Of a DNA stretch of 64,000 bases, positions 50,510 to 61,700 are shown in pieces. This DNA comes from an uncultured Tropicimonas sp. (GTDB lineage Bacteria; Pseudomonadota; Alphaproteobacteria; Rhodobacterales; Rhodobacteraceae). The number at the start of each line of letters is the position of its first letter. The stretch's first letter is position 1. The notes below the pieces were generated by a model. The model did no database searches. It was not told the origin of the DNA and worked only from the letters and a program-made list of their open reading frames with translations. The position numbers and the translations under genes are program-made. The DNA lies in NCBI GenBank assembly GCA_947497945.1, contig CANMIP010000019.1, positions 52,802-116,801 of the forward strand. Reading direction: 5' to 3'.

Positions 50510-52195
50510 TCAGACCGAGGGGTCGTTGCCGGTGATCTTCTCGGGTTTGGCCATCCATTCGCGCCCCTTGAGCATGGCGCCCCAATAGACCGGGGGCAGC
50601 AGCAATTCCTTGAGAATCCAGGCCGCGCGGGTCGGTTTCGTGCCATTGATGAGCCATTTCGGCAGGATCGGCATCAAGGTGCCGCCATAGCCGAACTCGG
50701 CCAGGACGATCTTGCCGCGCTCGACGGTGAGCGGGCAGGAACCGTAGCCATTATAGGCGCCCTGCGGGTTGCCACCGAGGATATCGGCGGTGACATTGGC
50801 CGCGACGACCGGAGCCTGCATCCGCGCGGCGGCGGCGGTCTTGGCATTGGGCGCGTTCATGACGTCGCCCAGCGACCAGATATTATCGAACTCAGTGTGG
50901 CGCAGGGTGATCTGGTCGACATCGATCCAGCCAGCGGCGTCCGCCAGCGGCGAGACGCGGATGAAGTCGGGCGCTGTCTGCGGCGGGCAGACATGGATCA
51001 TGTCGAACTCGGTGGTGATCGTCTCCGGTTCGGCATCGGGTTTTTTCACCTCGAAGGTCGCCGTCTTGGCGGGGCCGTCAATCGACACGAGATTGTGGAA
51101 GAAGTTCAGCGTCGCGTCGTATTTCTTGACATATTCCATCAGCGCCGGAACGTAGTCCTTCACGCCGAAGAGTACACCGCCGGCATTCATGAACTGGATG
51201 TCGATATTGCCGATGATCTCCTCGCGATACCAATGATCGCCGGAGAGATAGAGCGCCTTCTGCGGCGCACCGGCGCATTTGATCGGCATTGGCGGCTGGG
51301 TGAAAAGCGCGCGGCCTTCCTTGAGCCCCTGCACCAGCTCCCAGGTATAGGGCGCGAGGTCGTAGCGGTAATTCGAGGTCACGCCGTTCTTGCCAAGCGT
51401 GTCGACGAGCCCGTCCACCGCGTGCCAGTCGAGCTTGAGCCCGGGGCAGACGATCAGCCGGTCATATTTCACCACGCGACAACCATCGAGGATGACGGCG
51501 TTGTTCTTCGGCTCGAAGGCGGCGACGGCGGATTTGATCCAGTGCACGCCCTTGGGGATCAGGCTTCCCATCGTGCGGGCCGTGGTCGCGGGGTCGAAGA
51601 TGCCGGCGCCGACCATGGTCCAGCCGGGCTGGTAATAATGGATGTCAGCGGGGTCGATCAGGGCGATGTCGAGATCGCGCATCCGCGATTTCAGCGAGGA
51701 GGCGACGGCGATGCCGCCCGCGCCGCCGCCGACGATCACCACGTCGAACTTGGCGTCGCCGGTATCGGTCGGCGTCTTGCCACCATTGACGATGCGCCGG
51801 ACCACGCCGCCCATGTCATAGCCGGCGGCTTTCGCAGTGCCGAGGATCTCGGAAGCCGGCATGTCCTTGGCATGGCTGAGCGACCAGAGCGTGGTGCAGC
51901 GCGTGCCGGTGCGGCAATAGGCGAAGACGGGACCGGGCAGGTGTGTCAGCGCGGTGCCGAACTCCTCGGCCTGCTCGTCCTGCACCATGCCGGAGGTCAC
52001 CGGCTGGTAGAGGCACTCCAGCCCGATCTCTTTCGCCGCCATCTCGATTTCCTCGAATGTCGGCTGGTCATTGCCTTCGCCATCTGGGCGATTGCAGAGA
52101 ATCGCGCGGAAGCCCGCATCCTTGATCTTCTGCACGTCTTCGGGCGTGATCTGGGGCGAAACCGTCAGGGCTTCGGTCAGTTTCCGCATTTCCAT
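50510..52195 (-). CDS. DUF442 - sulfide:quinone oxidoreductase-like fusion flavoprotein
   Basis: A 561-residue fusion. Residues 1-110 are a DUF442 (TIGR01244) domain with a rhodanese/phosphatase-like cysteine loop CRTGTR (Cys94). From about 150 an SQR-like FAD domain follows (VVIVGGGAGGIA 153-164, LSGDHWY, CPPQTAPDF, SLGDVMNAPNAKTAAAA). SQR proteins oxidise sulfide to persulfide; DUF442 may pass persulfide on. GGAGG precedes the ATG. The next gene upstream encodes a persulfide dioxygenase, so the pair would take sulfide to sulfite. Confidence 0.9.
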   Translation of the reverse strand: MEMRKLTEALTVSPQITPEDVQKIKDAGFRAILCNRPDGEGNDQPTFEEIEMAAKEIGLECLYQPVTSGMVQDEQAEEFGTALTHLPGPVFAYCRTGTRCTTLWSLSHAKDMPASEILGTAKAAGYDMGGVVRRIVNGGKTPTDTGDAKFDVVIVGGGAGGIAVASSLKSRMRDLDIALIDPADIHYYQPGWTMVGAGIFDPATTARTMGSLIPKGVHWIKSAVAAFEPKNNAVILDGCRVVKYDRLIVCPGLKLDWHAVDGLVDTLGKNGVTSNYRYDLAPYTWELVQGLKEGRALFTQPPMPIKCAGAPQKALYLSGDHWYREEIIGNIDIQFMNAGGVLFGVKDYVPALMEYVKKYDATLNFFHNLVSIDGPAKTATFEVKKPDAEPETITTEFDMIHVCPPQTAPDFIRVSPLADAAGWIDVDQITLRHTEFDNIWSLGDVMNAPNAKTAAAARMQAPVVAANVTADILGGNPQGAYNGYGSCPLTVERGKIVLAEFGYGGTLMPILPKWLINGTKPTRAAWILKELLLPPVYWGAMLKGREWMAKPEKITGNDPSV

Positions 52196-52276
52196 TGGTC
52201 GGGATCCTCCGCGATCAGACGCCCCGGGGCGTCATTGACGCGCCCCGGTGGCCTATCTTTCCTGCTGTTATAGGCC

Positions 52277-53158
52277 TCAGAGCCCGTTGACGGGAACCTT
52301 CAGCATCGGGTTGCCCTCATCATCGGTCGGGATCTCGCCGGCGCGCATGTTCACCTGCAGCGAGGGGATGATGAGATTCGGCATCGCTAGCGTGGCGTCC
52401 CGCTCGGTGCGGAACTTGACGAAATCTTCCTTCGTCTTGCCCTCGCCGACATGGATATTGTGTTTCTTCTCTTCACCGACAGTGGTCTCCCAGGCGATGT
52501 CGCGGCCGTTTGGGCCGTAATCATGGCACATGAAGAGGCGCGTCTCGTCCGGCAGGGTCAGCACCTTCTGGATCGAGTCGTAGAGAATACCGGCATCGCC
52601 GCCGGGGAAGTCGGCGCGCGCGGAGCCGCCATCGGGCATGAAGAGCGTGTCACCGACGAAAGCCGCGTCGCCCACGACATGGACCATGCAGGCCGGCGTG
52701 TGGCCAGGCGTGTGCATGGCGAAAACATCCATCGTGCCGATCTTGTAGGTGTCGCCTTCCTTGAAGAGCGCGTCGAATTGCGAACCGTCGCGCTGGAACT
52801 CGGTGCCCTCGTTGAAGATCTTGCCGAAGACGTTCTGCACGGTGACGATATGCTCGCCGACGCCGATCTTACCGCCCAGCTTTTCCTGGATATAGGGCGC
52901 GGCCGAGAGGTGGTCGGCATGGACATGGGTCTCGATCAGCCATTCCAGCGTGAGATCGTTCTCCTGCACGAACTTGATCAACTCGTCGGCATGCTCATAG
53001 GTGATGCGGCCGGCGGCGTAGTCGATATCCATGACGGAATCGATGATCGCGCAGGAATTCGAGTTCGGGTCCTTCACGACATAGGAAATCGTGTGGGTCA
53101 GCGGGTCGAAGAAGCCGGTGACTTCGGGCTTCACGGACATGTCGACAGGGTAGTCCAT
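52277..53158 (-). CDS. Persulfide dioxygenase-like MBL-fold protein (ETHE1/Blh type)
   Basis: A 293-residue non-heme iron MBL protein started at the ATG at 53158 with AAGGAGG. The metal motif HVHADH is in WLIETHVHADHLS, followed by HTPGHTPACM and FVGDTLFMPD, then FMCHDYGPNG, the usual layout of the ETHE1 group that oxidises glutathione persulfide to sulfite. It is the C-terminal partner found in the Blh (beta-lactamase-like hydrolase) proteins of biofilm-growth-associated operons; here DUF442 is fused to the SQR instead. Confidence 0.92.
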   Translation of the reverse strand: MDYPVDMSVKPEVTGFFDPLTHTISYVVKDPNSNSCAIIDSVMDIDYAAGRITYEHADELIKFVQENDLTLEWLIETHVHADHLSAAPYIQEKLGGKIGVGEHIVTVQNVFGKIFNEGTEFQRDGSQFDALFKEGDTYKIGTMDVFAMHTPGHTPACMVHVVGDAAFVGDTLFMPDGGSARADFPGGDAGILYDSIQKVLTLPDETRLFMCHDYGPNGRDIAWETTVGEEKKHNIHVGEGKTKEDFVKFRTERDATLAMPNLIIPSLQVNMRAGEIPTDDEGNPMLKVPVNGL

Positions 53159-53179
53159 GCTTTCCTCCTTGAAGGTCAA

Positions 53180-53701
53180 TCAGTTGCTCAGGTTCTGTTC
53201 CGTGGCCGGACCGCGCGGGGCCTCAGTCAGCGGGCCATGCGCGGCGGGCTGGTGCAGTTCCGGACCACCCGGCGTCTGGAAGCGTTTGCCGGTATGGGTG
53301 TTGATGTAACGGGCAACCGCCATCCCGGCGATCAGCGCCAGGGTGAACAGGATCACCTCCCAGCGCCCGGTGCCGAGCGCGGGCAGCGCGCCACCGGGAC
53401 AGAAGCCGGAAAGCCCCCAGCCGATGCCGAAGATCGCGGAGCCGCCAAGCAACTTGAGATCGATGGTGCGATTCTGCGGCACGTGGAACATCTGGTCGAA
53501 GCTCGGCCCCTCGCGCTTGAGGACGGTGCGGTACCCGAAGAAGGCCACCACCACGCCGCCGCCCATGACGAAGGCGAGCGAGGGGTTCCAGGTGCCCGCG
53601 AAGTCGAAGAAGTTCAGCACCTTCTCGGGGTTAGCCATGCCGGAGATCGAGATCCCGACGCCAAAGATCAGGCCGATGAGGTAAACGGATATCAGGCGCA
53701 T
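53180..53701 (-). CDS. YeeE/YedE family sulfur transporter, half 2
   Basis: A 173-residue membrane protein with four helices. Family segments are [15 protein letters not shown], the mid-region [20 protein letters not shown] and [15 protein letters not shown]. YeeE/YedE proteins take up thiosulfate or persulfidic sulfur; their conserved cysteine is within GFCPGG. The cytoplasmic tail is Pro- and Ala-rich. It is paired with a second half-size YeeE immediately upstream (3-bp gap), the PmpA/PmpB arrangement. Confidence 0.9.
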   Translation of the reverse strand: MRLISVYLIGLIFGVGISISGMANPEKVLNFFDFAGTWNPSLAFVMGGGVVVAFFGYRTVLKREGPSFDQMFHVPQNRTIDLKLLGGSAIFGIGWGLSGFCPGGALPALGTGRWEVILFTLALIAGMAVARYINTHTGKRFQTPGGPELHQPAAHGPLTEAPRGPATEQNLSN

Positions 53702-53704
53702 GGG

Positions 53705-54133
53705 TCAGCCTCCGAACACGTGGCGGACGAGGAAGACGGTGAGCGCCGTCGTCGCCATGAAGGTGAGCACGGCCGCGAAGGAGCGCGGCGAGAGGCGGGC
53801 GAGGCCGCAGACACCGTGGCCGGAGGTGCAGCCCGAGCCATAGGAGACGCCGATGCCGACCAGGAAGCCACCGACGATGAGCGCGAGCGGCGAGACCGGG
53901 ACGGTGATCTCCGGCCAGCTACCGGTGGCCATCAGGAAGACTGCCGGGCCGGAGACCATGCCGGCGAGCAGGGCCCAGCGCCAGGCGCGATCATCCTCGG
54001 CGAAGACAGCCGCCGAGAGGATGCCGGTTGCGCCCATGATCCGCCCGATGGCGGCCATCAGAAGGACAGCGGCGAGTCCGATCAGGACCCCGCCGAAGAG
54101 AGAAGCCAGAGGCGTGAAGTTCACGATTTCCAT
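53705..54133 (-). CDS. YeeE/YedE family sulfur transporter, half 1
   Basis: A 142-residue membrane protein, partner of the following YeeE half. It contains [21 protein letters not shown] and [24 protein letters not shown], the conserved cysteine-containing pore motif of the family. The two halves together correspond to one full-length YeeE. It lies 3 bp after the DUF2892 gene, so the operon is very compact. Confidence 0.9.
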   Translation of the reverse strand: MEIVNFTPLASLFGGVLIGLAAVLLMAAIGRIMGATGILSAAVFAEDDRAWRWALLAGMVSGPAVFLMATGSWPEITVPVSPLALIVGGFLVGIGVSYGSGCTSGHGVCGLARLSPRSFAAVLTFMATTALTVFLVRHVFGG

Positions 54134-54136
54134 GGA

Positions 54137-54346
54137 TCAGGAATCATCCTTGCTGCAGGTCTTGATGCCGAAGATGGCATAGGGCGGGCAATAGCCCATG
54201 GCGGCGGTGCCCAGCATGACGAGCCCGACAAGGGCCGCGATCACGGCCCAGAGCGGGCTCCAGCCGGCGCTGACGGCGAAAACGACAAGGACAGCGCCAA
54301 TAATGGCGCGGGCGACACGGTCGAGGGAGCCCATATTCTTGGTCAT
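54137..54346 (-). CDS. DUF2892 small membrane protein (YgaP-like)
   Basis: A 69-residue protein, first gene of the sulfur operon. It starts MTKNMGSLDRVARAIIGAVLV and has two membrane helices, ending in GYCPPYAIFGIKTCSKDD with two cysteines near the membrane surface. In E. coli YgaP a DUF2892 membrane part is joined to a rhodanese, consistent with a role in sulfane-sulfur handling at the membrane. Here it is separate. Confidence 0.9.
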   Translation of the reverse strand: MTKNMGSLDRVARAIIGAVLVVFAVSAGWSPLWAVIAALVGLVMLGTAAMGYCPPYAIFGIKTCSKDDS

Positions 54347-54792
54347 GGTCCGGTTCCTTTACTGTGCGATGATCGGAAGGATCGCAAAATTGCATCACTG
54401 GCGACCCGACTCATCGGGCGTTGAACAATATCTAAACCAATCGGTTTACCAATTCAAGTTGCCGAATGTGTTTCCGTCGCGGCGCTTCGGGCGCCGGCGG
54501 GCTCGTACTTTGCGGAGGGCCGCCGGGTCACGGCGCTACCGGGAGCGTAAACACGGGAATGTCGCAGCCAAAACGGGCCGGAAGCCCTTGACCTTCCCAT
54601 CTTCCCGAGCGGAATACTTGAGGGCCGCGCGGCGGGTGTCTTTCGATCCAATCGGAATCGGCCCCGCCAGGCGGCGGATCAATGGGCGGCACCAGACCGC
54701 GCGGGATCCGGGGAGGTCCGTTCAGCCGAACGGGCCGGTCCGCGCAAAATGGTCGGGAGCCGCCAAACCGGCAAAGTTTGGAGGAACCTGAC
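54347..54792. other. 446-bp divergent region between the sulfur operon and the EF-G-like gene
   Basis: No gene is supported. The sulfur-operon side (54380-54470) is AT-rich and contains the TAAACC dyad. The rest is GC-rich up to the TTTGGAGG ribosome site of the EF-G-like gene. Reading frames that cross it on the reverse strand lack protein-like composition and are not annotated. Confidence 0.5.
54433..54448. promoter_or_regulatory. Inverted repeat operator upstream of the sulfur operon
   Basis: TAAACC-AATC-GGTTTA, a perfect 6-bp dyad, lies 87 bp before the DUF2892 start in the most AT-rich part of the gap. Persulfide operons in alphaproteobacteria are usually repressed by ArsR-type BigR/SqrR encoded next door, but no such gene is present here and the dyad form is more like TetR-type sites. 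Confidence 0.5.
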
Positions 54793-56727
54793 ATGCGTTG
54801 TTTCACAGTTCTCGGCCCGTCGAGCGCGGGCAAGACCACATTGGTCGAGGCATTGGCAAGCCTTGATTCGAAGCCCGTCAGGTCCGACCTCGCCGAGTTT
54901 TTCGGTGTTTGCGAGTTTTCCTACCTGGGTGAACCCTGGGCGGCCTTCGACATCGCCGGCGGCGCCGAGTATCTCGGCTATGCGGGCGAGGCGCTGGCCG
55001 CCAGTGATGCCGCGATCCTCTGCGTGCCGCCCGAGCCGGAGGCGGCGGTGCTGTGTGCCCCCTATCTGCGCCTGATAGAGGAAAGCGGAACCCCCTGTAT
55101 TCTCTTCATCAACCGCATGGACACGACCGACAATCGTGTGCGCGACATCGTGGCCGGCCTCCAGGCCTATGCCAACCACACGATCATCCTGCGGCAGATT
55201 CCGATCCGCGAAGGCGAAGAAGTCGTCGGCACGGTGGACCTGATTTCCGAACGTGCCTGGGAATTCCAGCCTGGCAAACCGTCGAATCTCATCGAGATCC
55301 CGGAAGCGGCGATGGAGCGCGAGCAGGAGGCGCGGGCCGAGCTGCTCGAGCACCTGTCCGATTTCGACGACCACCTGCTGGAGGAACTCATCGAGGACAA
55401 GGCGCCGCCGCGCGACGAGGTCTACGAGGTCGCAACCGGCGTGCTGCGCGACAATGACGACATCCCTGCCTTCCTTGGCTCGGCCAGCGGGCGCAACGGC
55501 ATCACCCGGCTGATGAAATCCCTGCGGCACGAGGCACCGGGCGTCGAGAAAACCATCGAACGGCTCGCCACGGACGCCGTGGCCGCCGGCATCTTCGCCA
55601 CCCATCGCAAGCATATGGGCAAGGCGGTGATCCTGCGGGCAATGGGCGGCTCCGTCAGCGCCGGCTCGACGCTTGGCGGGGCGAATATCGGCAATCTCAG
55701 CGGCATCGACGCAAAGACACCGGTCGAGAGCCTCGAGCCCGGCGCGATCGGCGTGGCCGTGAAATCGGATCACCTGAATGCGGGATACTATTACACCGCC
55801 GACGACAAGGAGAGCATGGCGGACTGGTCCCGCGGCCACCCGCCGAGCTTCACCGCGCTTCTCACGCCGGAGCACGAGAAGGATGATGCACGACTGTCGA
55901 CGGCCCTTGCACGCGTGGCCGAAATCGATCCCGGCATGAGCGTCGAGCAGGACGAGGCAAGCGGCCACGCAATGGTCCGGAGCCAGGGCCCGATGCATTT
56001 GCGGCGGATCCAGAGCCTGCTCGAAGACGATTTCGGCATCGCCACTGCGACCGAAGAAGTCGCTGCCCGCTACCGCGAGTCGATTTCCAAGAAAGTCGAG
56101 CACCAGCACCGCCACCGCAAGCAATCCGGCGGCGCGGGGCAGTTCGCCGACGTGGTGATGACGGTCGGGCCGCAGGCAACGCGCGGCGACGGCTTCACCT
56201 TTGACGAGGTCGTCAAGGGCGGCGCGGTGCCCCGGAACTACATCCCCTCGGTCGAGGCGGGGTCGAAGGACGCAATGACGCAAGGACCGCTCGGCTTCCC
56301 GGTGATCGACGTGTCGGTGACGCTGCTCGACGGCAAGGCGCATTCGGTCGACAGCTCCGACTTCGCGTTCCGCACGGCCGGCAAGGCCTGCGTCAAGGAA
56401 GCGCTGAACGATGCCTCGCCGGTGCTGCTGCAGCCCATCGACCGGGTGGATATCCATGTCCCCTCGGTCTTCTCGGGCGCCATCGTGACGTTGGTCTCCT
56501 CGCTCAAGGGCCAGGTCCTGGGCTTCGATCCGAATCCGGATGCCAAGGGCTGGGACATCTTCCACGCCCTGCTGCCGGACAGCTCGCTGACCGAACTCGC
56601 CCGCGCCCTGGGCGGCGCGGCGCAGGGGACGGCCTGGTATGAGGCGGAGTTCGACCATTACCAGGAAGTGCATGGCAAGGAAGCGACGCGGATCTCGCAA
56701 GAGGCCAAGGAAGCGGCGAACGCCTGA
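54793..56727 (+). CDS. Elongation factor G-like protein with degenerate G domain
   Basis: A 644-residue EF-G homologue. Domains II-V are recognisable (HRKQSGGAGQFADVVM is the domain IV start; GFDPNPDAKGWDIFHALLP is domain V). The G domain is reduced: P-loop GPSSAGKTT (8-16), G3 DIAGG (53-57) instead of DTPGH so the catalytic His is missing, and G4 is NRMD (107-110) for NKxD. The effector loop is shortened. It is one of the EF-G-like paralogues whose function is not settled (ribosome recycling, rescue or regulation), not the housekeeping FusA. TTTGGAGG gives a strong start. Confidence 0.9.
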   Translation: MRCFTVLGPSSAGKTTLVEALASLDSKPVRSDLAEFFGVCEFSYLGEPWAAFDIAGGAEYLGYAGEALAASDAAILCVPPEPEAAVLCAPYLRLIEESGTPCILFINRMDTTDNRVRDIVAGLQAYANHTIILRQIPIREGEEVVGTVDLISERAWEFQPGKPSNLIEIPEAAMEREQEARAELLEHLSDFDDHLLEELIEDKAPPRDEVYEVATGVLRDNDDIPAFLGSASGRNGITRLMKSLRHEAPGVEKTIERLATDAVAAGIFATHRKHMGKAVILRAMGGSVSAGSTLGGANIGNLSGIDAKTPVESLEPGAIGVAVKSDHLNAGYYYTADDKESMADWSRGHPPSFTALLTPEHEKDDARLSTALARVAEIDPGMSVEQDEASGHAMVRSQGPMHLRRIQSLLEDDFGIATATEEVAARYRESISKKVEHQHRHRKQSGGAGQFADVVMTVGPQATRGDGFTFDEVVKGGAVPRNYIPSVEAGSKDAMTQGPLGFPVIDVSVTLLDGKAHSVDSSDFAFRTAGKACVKEALNDASPVLLQPIDRVDIHVPSVFSGAIVTLVSSLKGQVLGFDPNPDAKGWDIFHALLPDSSLTELARALGGAAQGTAWYEAEFDHYQEVHGKEATRISQEAKEAANA

Positions 56728-56868
56728 TCGCCGCGAAGCAAGATTTCGCGCCGGGGAGCCTCCGCTTCCCGGCGCGTTTCTTTTCGGGCGAATGCGACCG
56801 CGGGGTCTCTTGTTGTTCCCTCCTCGGCGGGCCTAGTGTCGCGGCGGAAGAGCAAGAAGGAGGCTGCA

Positions 56869-57702
56869 ATGCCCGATGTTCCCATCCTGACAATGAATGA
56901 CGGCACCCGGATCCCGCAGCTCGGCTTCGGCATCTGGCAGGTGCCGGAAGATGTCGCCGCCGAGGCGGTGGAGAGCGCCCTGCGCATCGGCTACCGGCTG
57001 ATCGATGGCGCCTATCTCTATATGAACGAAGCCGGGCTCGGCGAGGGATTGCGCGCGTCTGGCGTGCCGCGCGAGGAGGTGTTCATCACCACCAAGGTCT
57101 GGAACCACGAGCAGGGGCGCGACAAGGCGCGGATCTCGGTCGAGCGCAGCCTGAAGACGATCGGGGTCGACCAGCTCGACCTCGTGCTGATCCACTGGCC
57201 GGTGCCGAGCCAGGACCTGTTCGTCGAGACCTGGAAGACCTTTGTCGAGATGCGCGAGGAGGGGCTGATGCGCTCCATAGGCGTTTCGAATTTCAACGCC
57301 GATCACCTGGAACGTGTCATTGCCGAGACCGGTGTCGTGCCCGCGCTGAACCAGATCGAGTTGAACCCCGAGTTGCAACAGCCAGAGCTGCGGGCCGCAA
57401 ACGAGGCACAAAACGTGCTGACACAGGCCTGGACGCCGCTTGGCAACGGGCGCTCCTTCGAGAAGGCGCCGATCACCGCCATCGCGGCCCGGACTGGCAA
57501 GAGCCCGGCGCAGGTGGTGCTGCGCTGGCATGTCCAGCTCGGCCACGCGGTCATTTCGCGCTCCGTCAACCCGGAGCGACAAGCGCAAAACCTCGACATC
57601 TTCGATTTCGAACTGACCGCGGCGGAGATGGACGCAATGACCGCACTTGATATCGGTCTGCGCACCGGGCCGGACCCGTCGGTCTTCAAGCTGATGGGCT
57701 GA
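56869..57702 (+). CDS. Aldo/keto reductase
   Basis: NADPH-dependent oxidoreductase of 277 residues, from the ATG at 56869 with AAGGAGG. The tetrad is complete: Asp46 and Tyr51 (LIDGAYLY), Lys76 (ITTKVW) and His109 (LIHWP). IGVSNFNADHLE and QIELNPELQQPEL are family signatures; the C-terminal cofactor segment is VISRSVNPERQAQN. It belongs to the AKR5-like 2,5-diketo-D-gluconate reductase group. It is monocistronic with a terminator downstream. Confidence 0.93.
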   Translation: MPDVPILTMNDGTRIPQLGFGIWQVPEDVAAEAVESALRIGYRLIDGAYLYMNEAGLGEGLRASGVPREEVFITTKVWNHEQGRDKARISVERSLKTIGVDQLDLVLIHWPVPSQDLFVETWKTFVEMREEGLMRSIGVSNFNADHLERVIAETGVVPALNQIELNPELQQPELRAANEAQNVLTQAWTPLGNGRSFEKAPITAIAARTGKSPAQVVLRWHVQLGHAVISRSVNPERQAQNLDIFDFELTAAEMDAMTALDIGLRTGPDPSVFKLMG

Positions 57703-57722
57703 ACGCAGCCCGCCCAAACGAC

Positions 57723-57750
57723 AACGCCCCGGTCATGGCCGGGGCGTTTT
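57723..57750. terminator. Terminator after the aldo/keto reductase gene
   Basis: AACGCCCCGG pairs with CCGGGGCGTT around a 6-base loop, followed by TTTCGTTT. It lies between convergent genes and probably also ends the pyrG transcript. Confidence 0.9.
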
Positions 57751-57767
57751 CGTTTCTGGAGACCGGA

Positions 57768-59411
<1,644 letters not shown>

Positions 59412-59607
59412 GGGTGGCCGACCCCCGTGATCTCTTTGGATTCCGACCCGCGGAATCGACAGTTGAAGCAGCTTGCTGGTGCCCCAAAAAACGCACCATC
59501 ACGGGACTCAGAGTGTAGAGGATTCGCCGTGATGGGGCAACAGCACCGCTAGATGATGTTGCCGAATTCAGGAATTGGGCAAAGCCTTGTGGCCAGAAGG
59601 CCGCAGA

Positions 59608-59973
59608 TTAATCCGCCGCCTGCGGCACGACCGGCGCATTGTCCACCGGCGCGGGCGCCAGCGGGAACGCTGTGCCGCCCTCCGTTTCGCTGGCTTCGGG
59701 CGTCTCGACAGGCACCGGTGCGTCGGTGATGCGGTCGATGACCGAGGCGCCTTCGGTGTTCGCCGCCGCCAGGATGGTCAGCGTGATCGAGGTGATGATG
59801 AAGCCGATGGCCAGAACCCAGGTCACCTTGCCAAGCGCCGTTGCCGCGGCCCGTCCGGTCATGGCACCGCCCGCTGACATCCCCAGGCCTCCCCCTTCGG
59901 AGCGCTGCAACAGCACGATGCCGATCAGGCCCAAAGCCAGAATCAGGTGGACGATCAGGATGACATTTTCCAT
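59608..59973 (-). CDS. secG: Preprotein translocase subunit SecG
   Basis: Auxiliary subunit of the SecYEG channel, 121 residues from the ATG at 59973. Two membrane helices ([20 protein letters not shown] and [18 protein letters not shown]) flank the conserved loop [13 protein letters not shown]. The acidic Pro/Ala-rich C-terminal tail of about 45 residues is usual in Rhodobacteraceae. The frame is open for 191 codons upstream but only the SecG part has protein character. Confidence 0.95.
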   Translation of the reverse strand: MENVILIVHLILALGLIGIVLLQRSEGGGLGMSAGGAMTGRAAATALGKVTWVLAIGFIITSITLTILAAANTEGASVIDRITDAPVPVETPEASETEGGTAFPLAPAPVDNAPVVPQAAD

Positions 59974-60145
59974 GCAGGGCGCCTCGAATTCGGATGCGCG
60001 GTATCTAATGGGAAGCCCAGCGGGTCGCAACCCCTTCCGGGCCTCTGCGCGGCTTCTGCGCAGGCATGCGTCAGAAAGGTGGTTTCCGCGCGCCCTCTGT
60101 GCCGCTATACAGCGCCGGGTTTTCCGGTCAGCCGAGGAGAAAAGC

Positions 60146-61438
60146 ATGGCCAATGTTGTCGTTGTCGGCGCCCAGTGGGGCGACGAAGGAAAAGGCAAGA
60201 TCGTTGACTGGCTCTCCGAGCGGGCCGACGTGATCGCGCGCTTCCAGGGCGGCCATAATGCGGGCCACACCCTGGTGATCGATGGTGAGGTGTTCAAGCT
60301 GTCGCTGCTGCCCTCGGGCATCGTGCGCAAGGGCAAGATCTCGGTGATCGGCAACGGGGTGGTCCTGGACCCCTGGGCGCTGGTGGGCGAGATCGACAAG
60401 CTGGCCGGACAGGGCGTTGAGATCTCGCCGAAAAACCTGATGATCGCGGAGAACACGCCGCTGATCCTGCCGCTGCATGGCGAGCTGGACCGCGGGCGGG
60501 AATCGCAGAGTTCCGTTGCCAAGATCGGCACCACGGGCCGCGGCATCGGTCCCTGCTACGAGGACAAGGTCGGCCGCCGGGTGATCCGCGTCGCCGATCT
60601 CGCCGATGATGCCACGCTTCAGACCCGTATCGGCCGGCTGCTGGTGCATCATGACGCGCTGCGCAAGGGCCTCGGCCTGCCGCCCGTCGATGCCGAGAAG
60701 CTGCTTGCTGACCTGCGCGAGATCGCGCCGAAGGTGCTGCCCTTCGCCAAACCGGTCTGGCGCGAGATGAACACCGCGCGCAAGGCTGGCAAGCGGATCC
60801 TCTTCGAGGGCGCGCAGGGCTCGCTGCTCGATGTCGATTTCGGCACCTACCCCTTCGTGACGTCCTCGACCACGATCTCCGGCTCGGCTGCCGCCGGCAC
60901 CGGCATGGGGCCGGGCTCGATCGATTTCGTGCTCGGGATCGTCAAGGCCTACACGACCCGCGTCGGCGAGGGCCCCTTCGCCTGTGAACTCTTCGATGAG
61001 GTGGGCGAGCATCTTGCGACCGTGGGCCGGGAGAAGGGCACAGTGACGGGACGTTCGCGTCGCTGCGGCTGGTTTGACGCGGTGCTGGTGCGCCAGACCT
61101 GCGCGCTCTCCGGTGTCAACGGCATCGCACTGACCAAGATGGATGTGCTCGATGGTTTGAAGGAGCTGAAGATCTGCACCGGCTATGAGCTGGACGGCGA
61201 AGTGCTGGACTACCTGCCGACCGCTGCAGACCAGCAGGCCCGCGTGACGCCGATCTACGAGATGATGGAAGGCTGGAGCGAGAGCACGGCCGGCGCGCGC
61301 AGCTGGGCCGACCTGCCCGGTGCTGCGGTCAAATATGTCCGCCGGATCGAAGAGTTGATCGACTGTCCCGTGGCGCTGCTCTCCACCTCGCCCGAACGCG
61401 AGGACACGATCCTCGTCACCGATCCCTTCGCGGACTGA
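60146..61438 (+). CDS. purA: Adenylosuccinate synthetase PurA
   Basis: First committed step of AMP synthesis (IMP + aspartate + GTP). It has 430 residues from the ATG at 60146 (GAGGAG upstream). The N-terminal motif [59 protein letters not shown] and [11 protein letters not shown] are all diagnostic. The ATG of the small DUF2842 gene follows the stop by one base, so they are cotranscribed. Confidence 0.97.
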   Translation: MANVVVVGAQWGDEGKGKIVDWLSERADVIARFQGGHNAGHTLVIDGEVFKLSLLPSGIVRKGKISVIGNGVVLDPWALVGEIDKLAGQGVEISPKNLMIAENTPLILPLHGELDRGRESQSSVAKIGTTGRGIGPCYEDKVGRRVIRVADLADDATLQTRIGRLLVHHDALRKGLGLPPVDAEKLLADLREIAPKVLPFAKPVWREMNTARKAGKRILFEGAQGSLLDVDFGTYPFVTSSTTISGSAAAGTGMGPGSIDFVLGIVKAYTTRVGEGPFACELFDEVGEHLATVGREKGTVTGRSRRCGWFDAVLVRQTCALSGVNGIALTKMDVLDGLKELKICTGYELDGEVLDYLPTAADQQARVTPIYEMMEGWSESTAGARSWADLPGAAVKYVRRIEELIDCPVALLSTSPEREDTILVTDPFAD

Positions 61439-61439
61439 C

Positions 61440-61700
61440 ATGGCGTTGAGTTACAAGGCCCGCCGACGCTGGTCGCTGATCATCCTGTTGGTGGGCATGC
61501 CCGCCTATGTCGTCGTGGCGGTCACGGTCATGAACTGGCTCGACCGTCCGTCGATCCTCGTCGAGCTACTGGTCTATGTGGTCCTCGGAATCGCCTGGGC
61601 GCTACCCTTTCGCTTCGTGTTCCGGGGGATCGGAAAGGCCGATCCCGAAGACGTAGCGGATCAATCCGACCGGGAGCATTCCGAGGATGGTTCGCCGTAG
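61440..61700 (+). CDS. DUF2842 family membrane protein
   Basis: An 86-residue protein with two membrane helices (WSLIILLVGMPAYVVVAVTV and ILVELLVYVVLGIAWALPF), a basic N-terminus and an acidic tail (EDVADQSDREHSEDGSP). The starts MALSYKARRRW and AWALPFRFVFRGIG are typical of DUF2842. It is translationally coupled to purA (1 bp between stop and start). The function is unknown. Confidence 0.92.
   Translation: MALSYKARRRWSLIILLVGMPAYVVVAVTVMNWLDRPSILVELLVYVVLGIAWALPFRFVFRGIGKADPEDVADQSDREHSEDGSP

Noticed and set aside
54454..54651. Possible regulator gene (reverse strand) next to the sulfur operon
   Set aside because: The translation has no helix-turn-helix or cysteine pattern of an ArsR/BigR protein and is Arg/Pro/Ser-rich noise.
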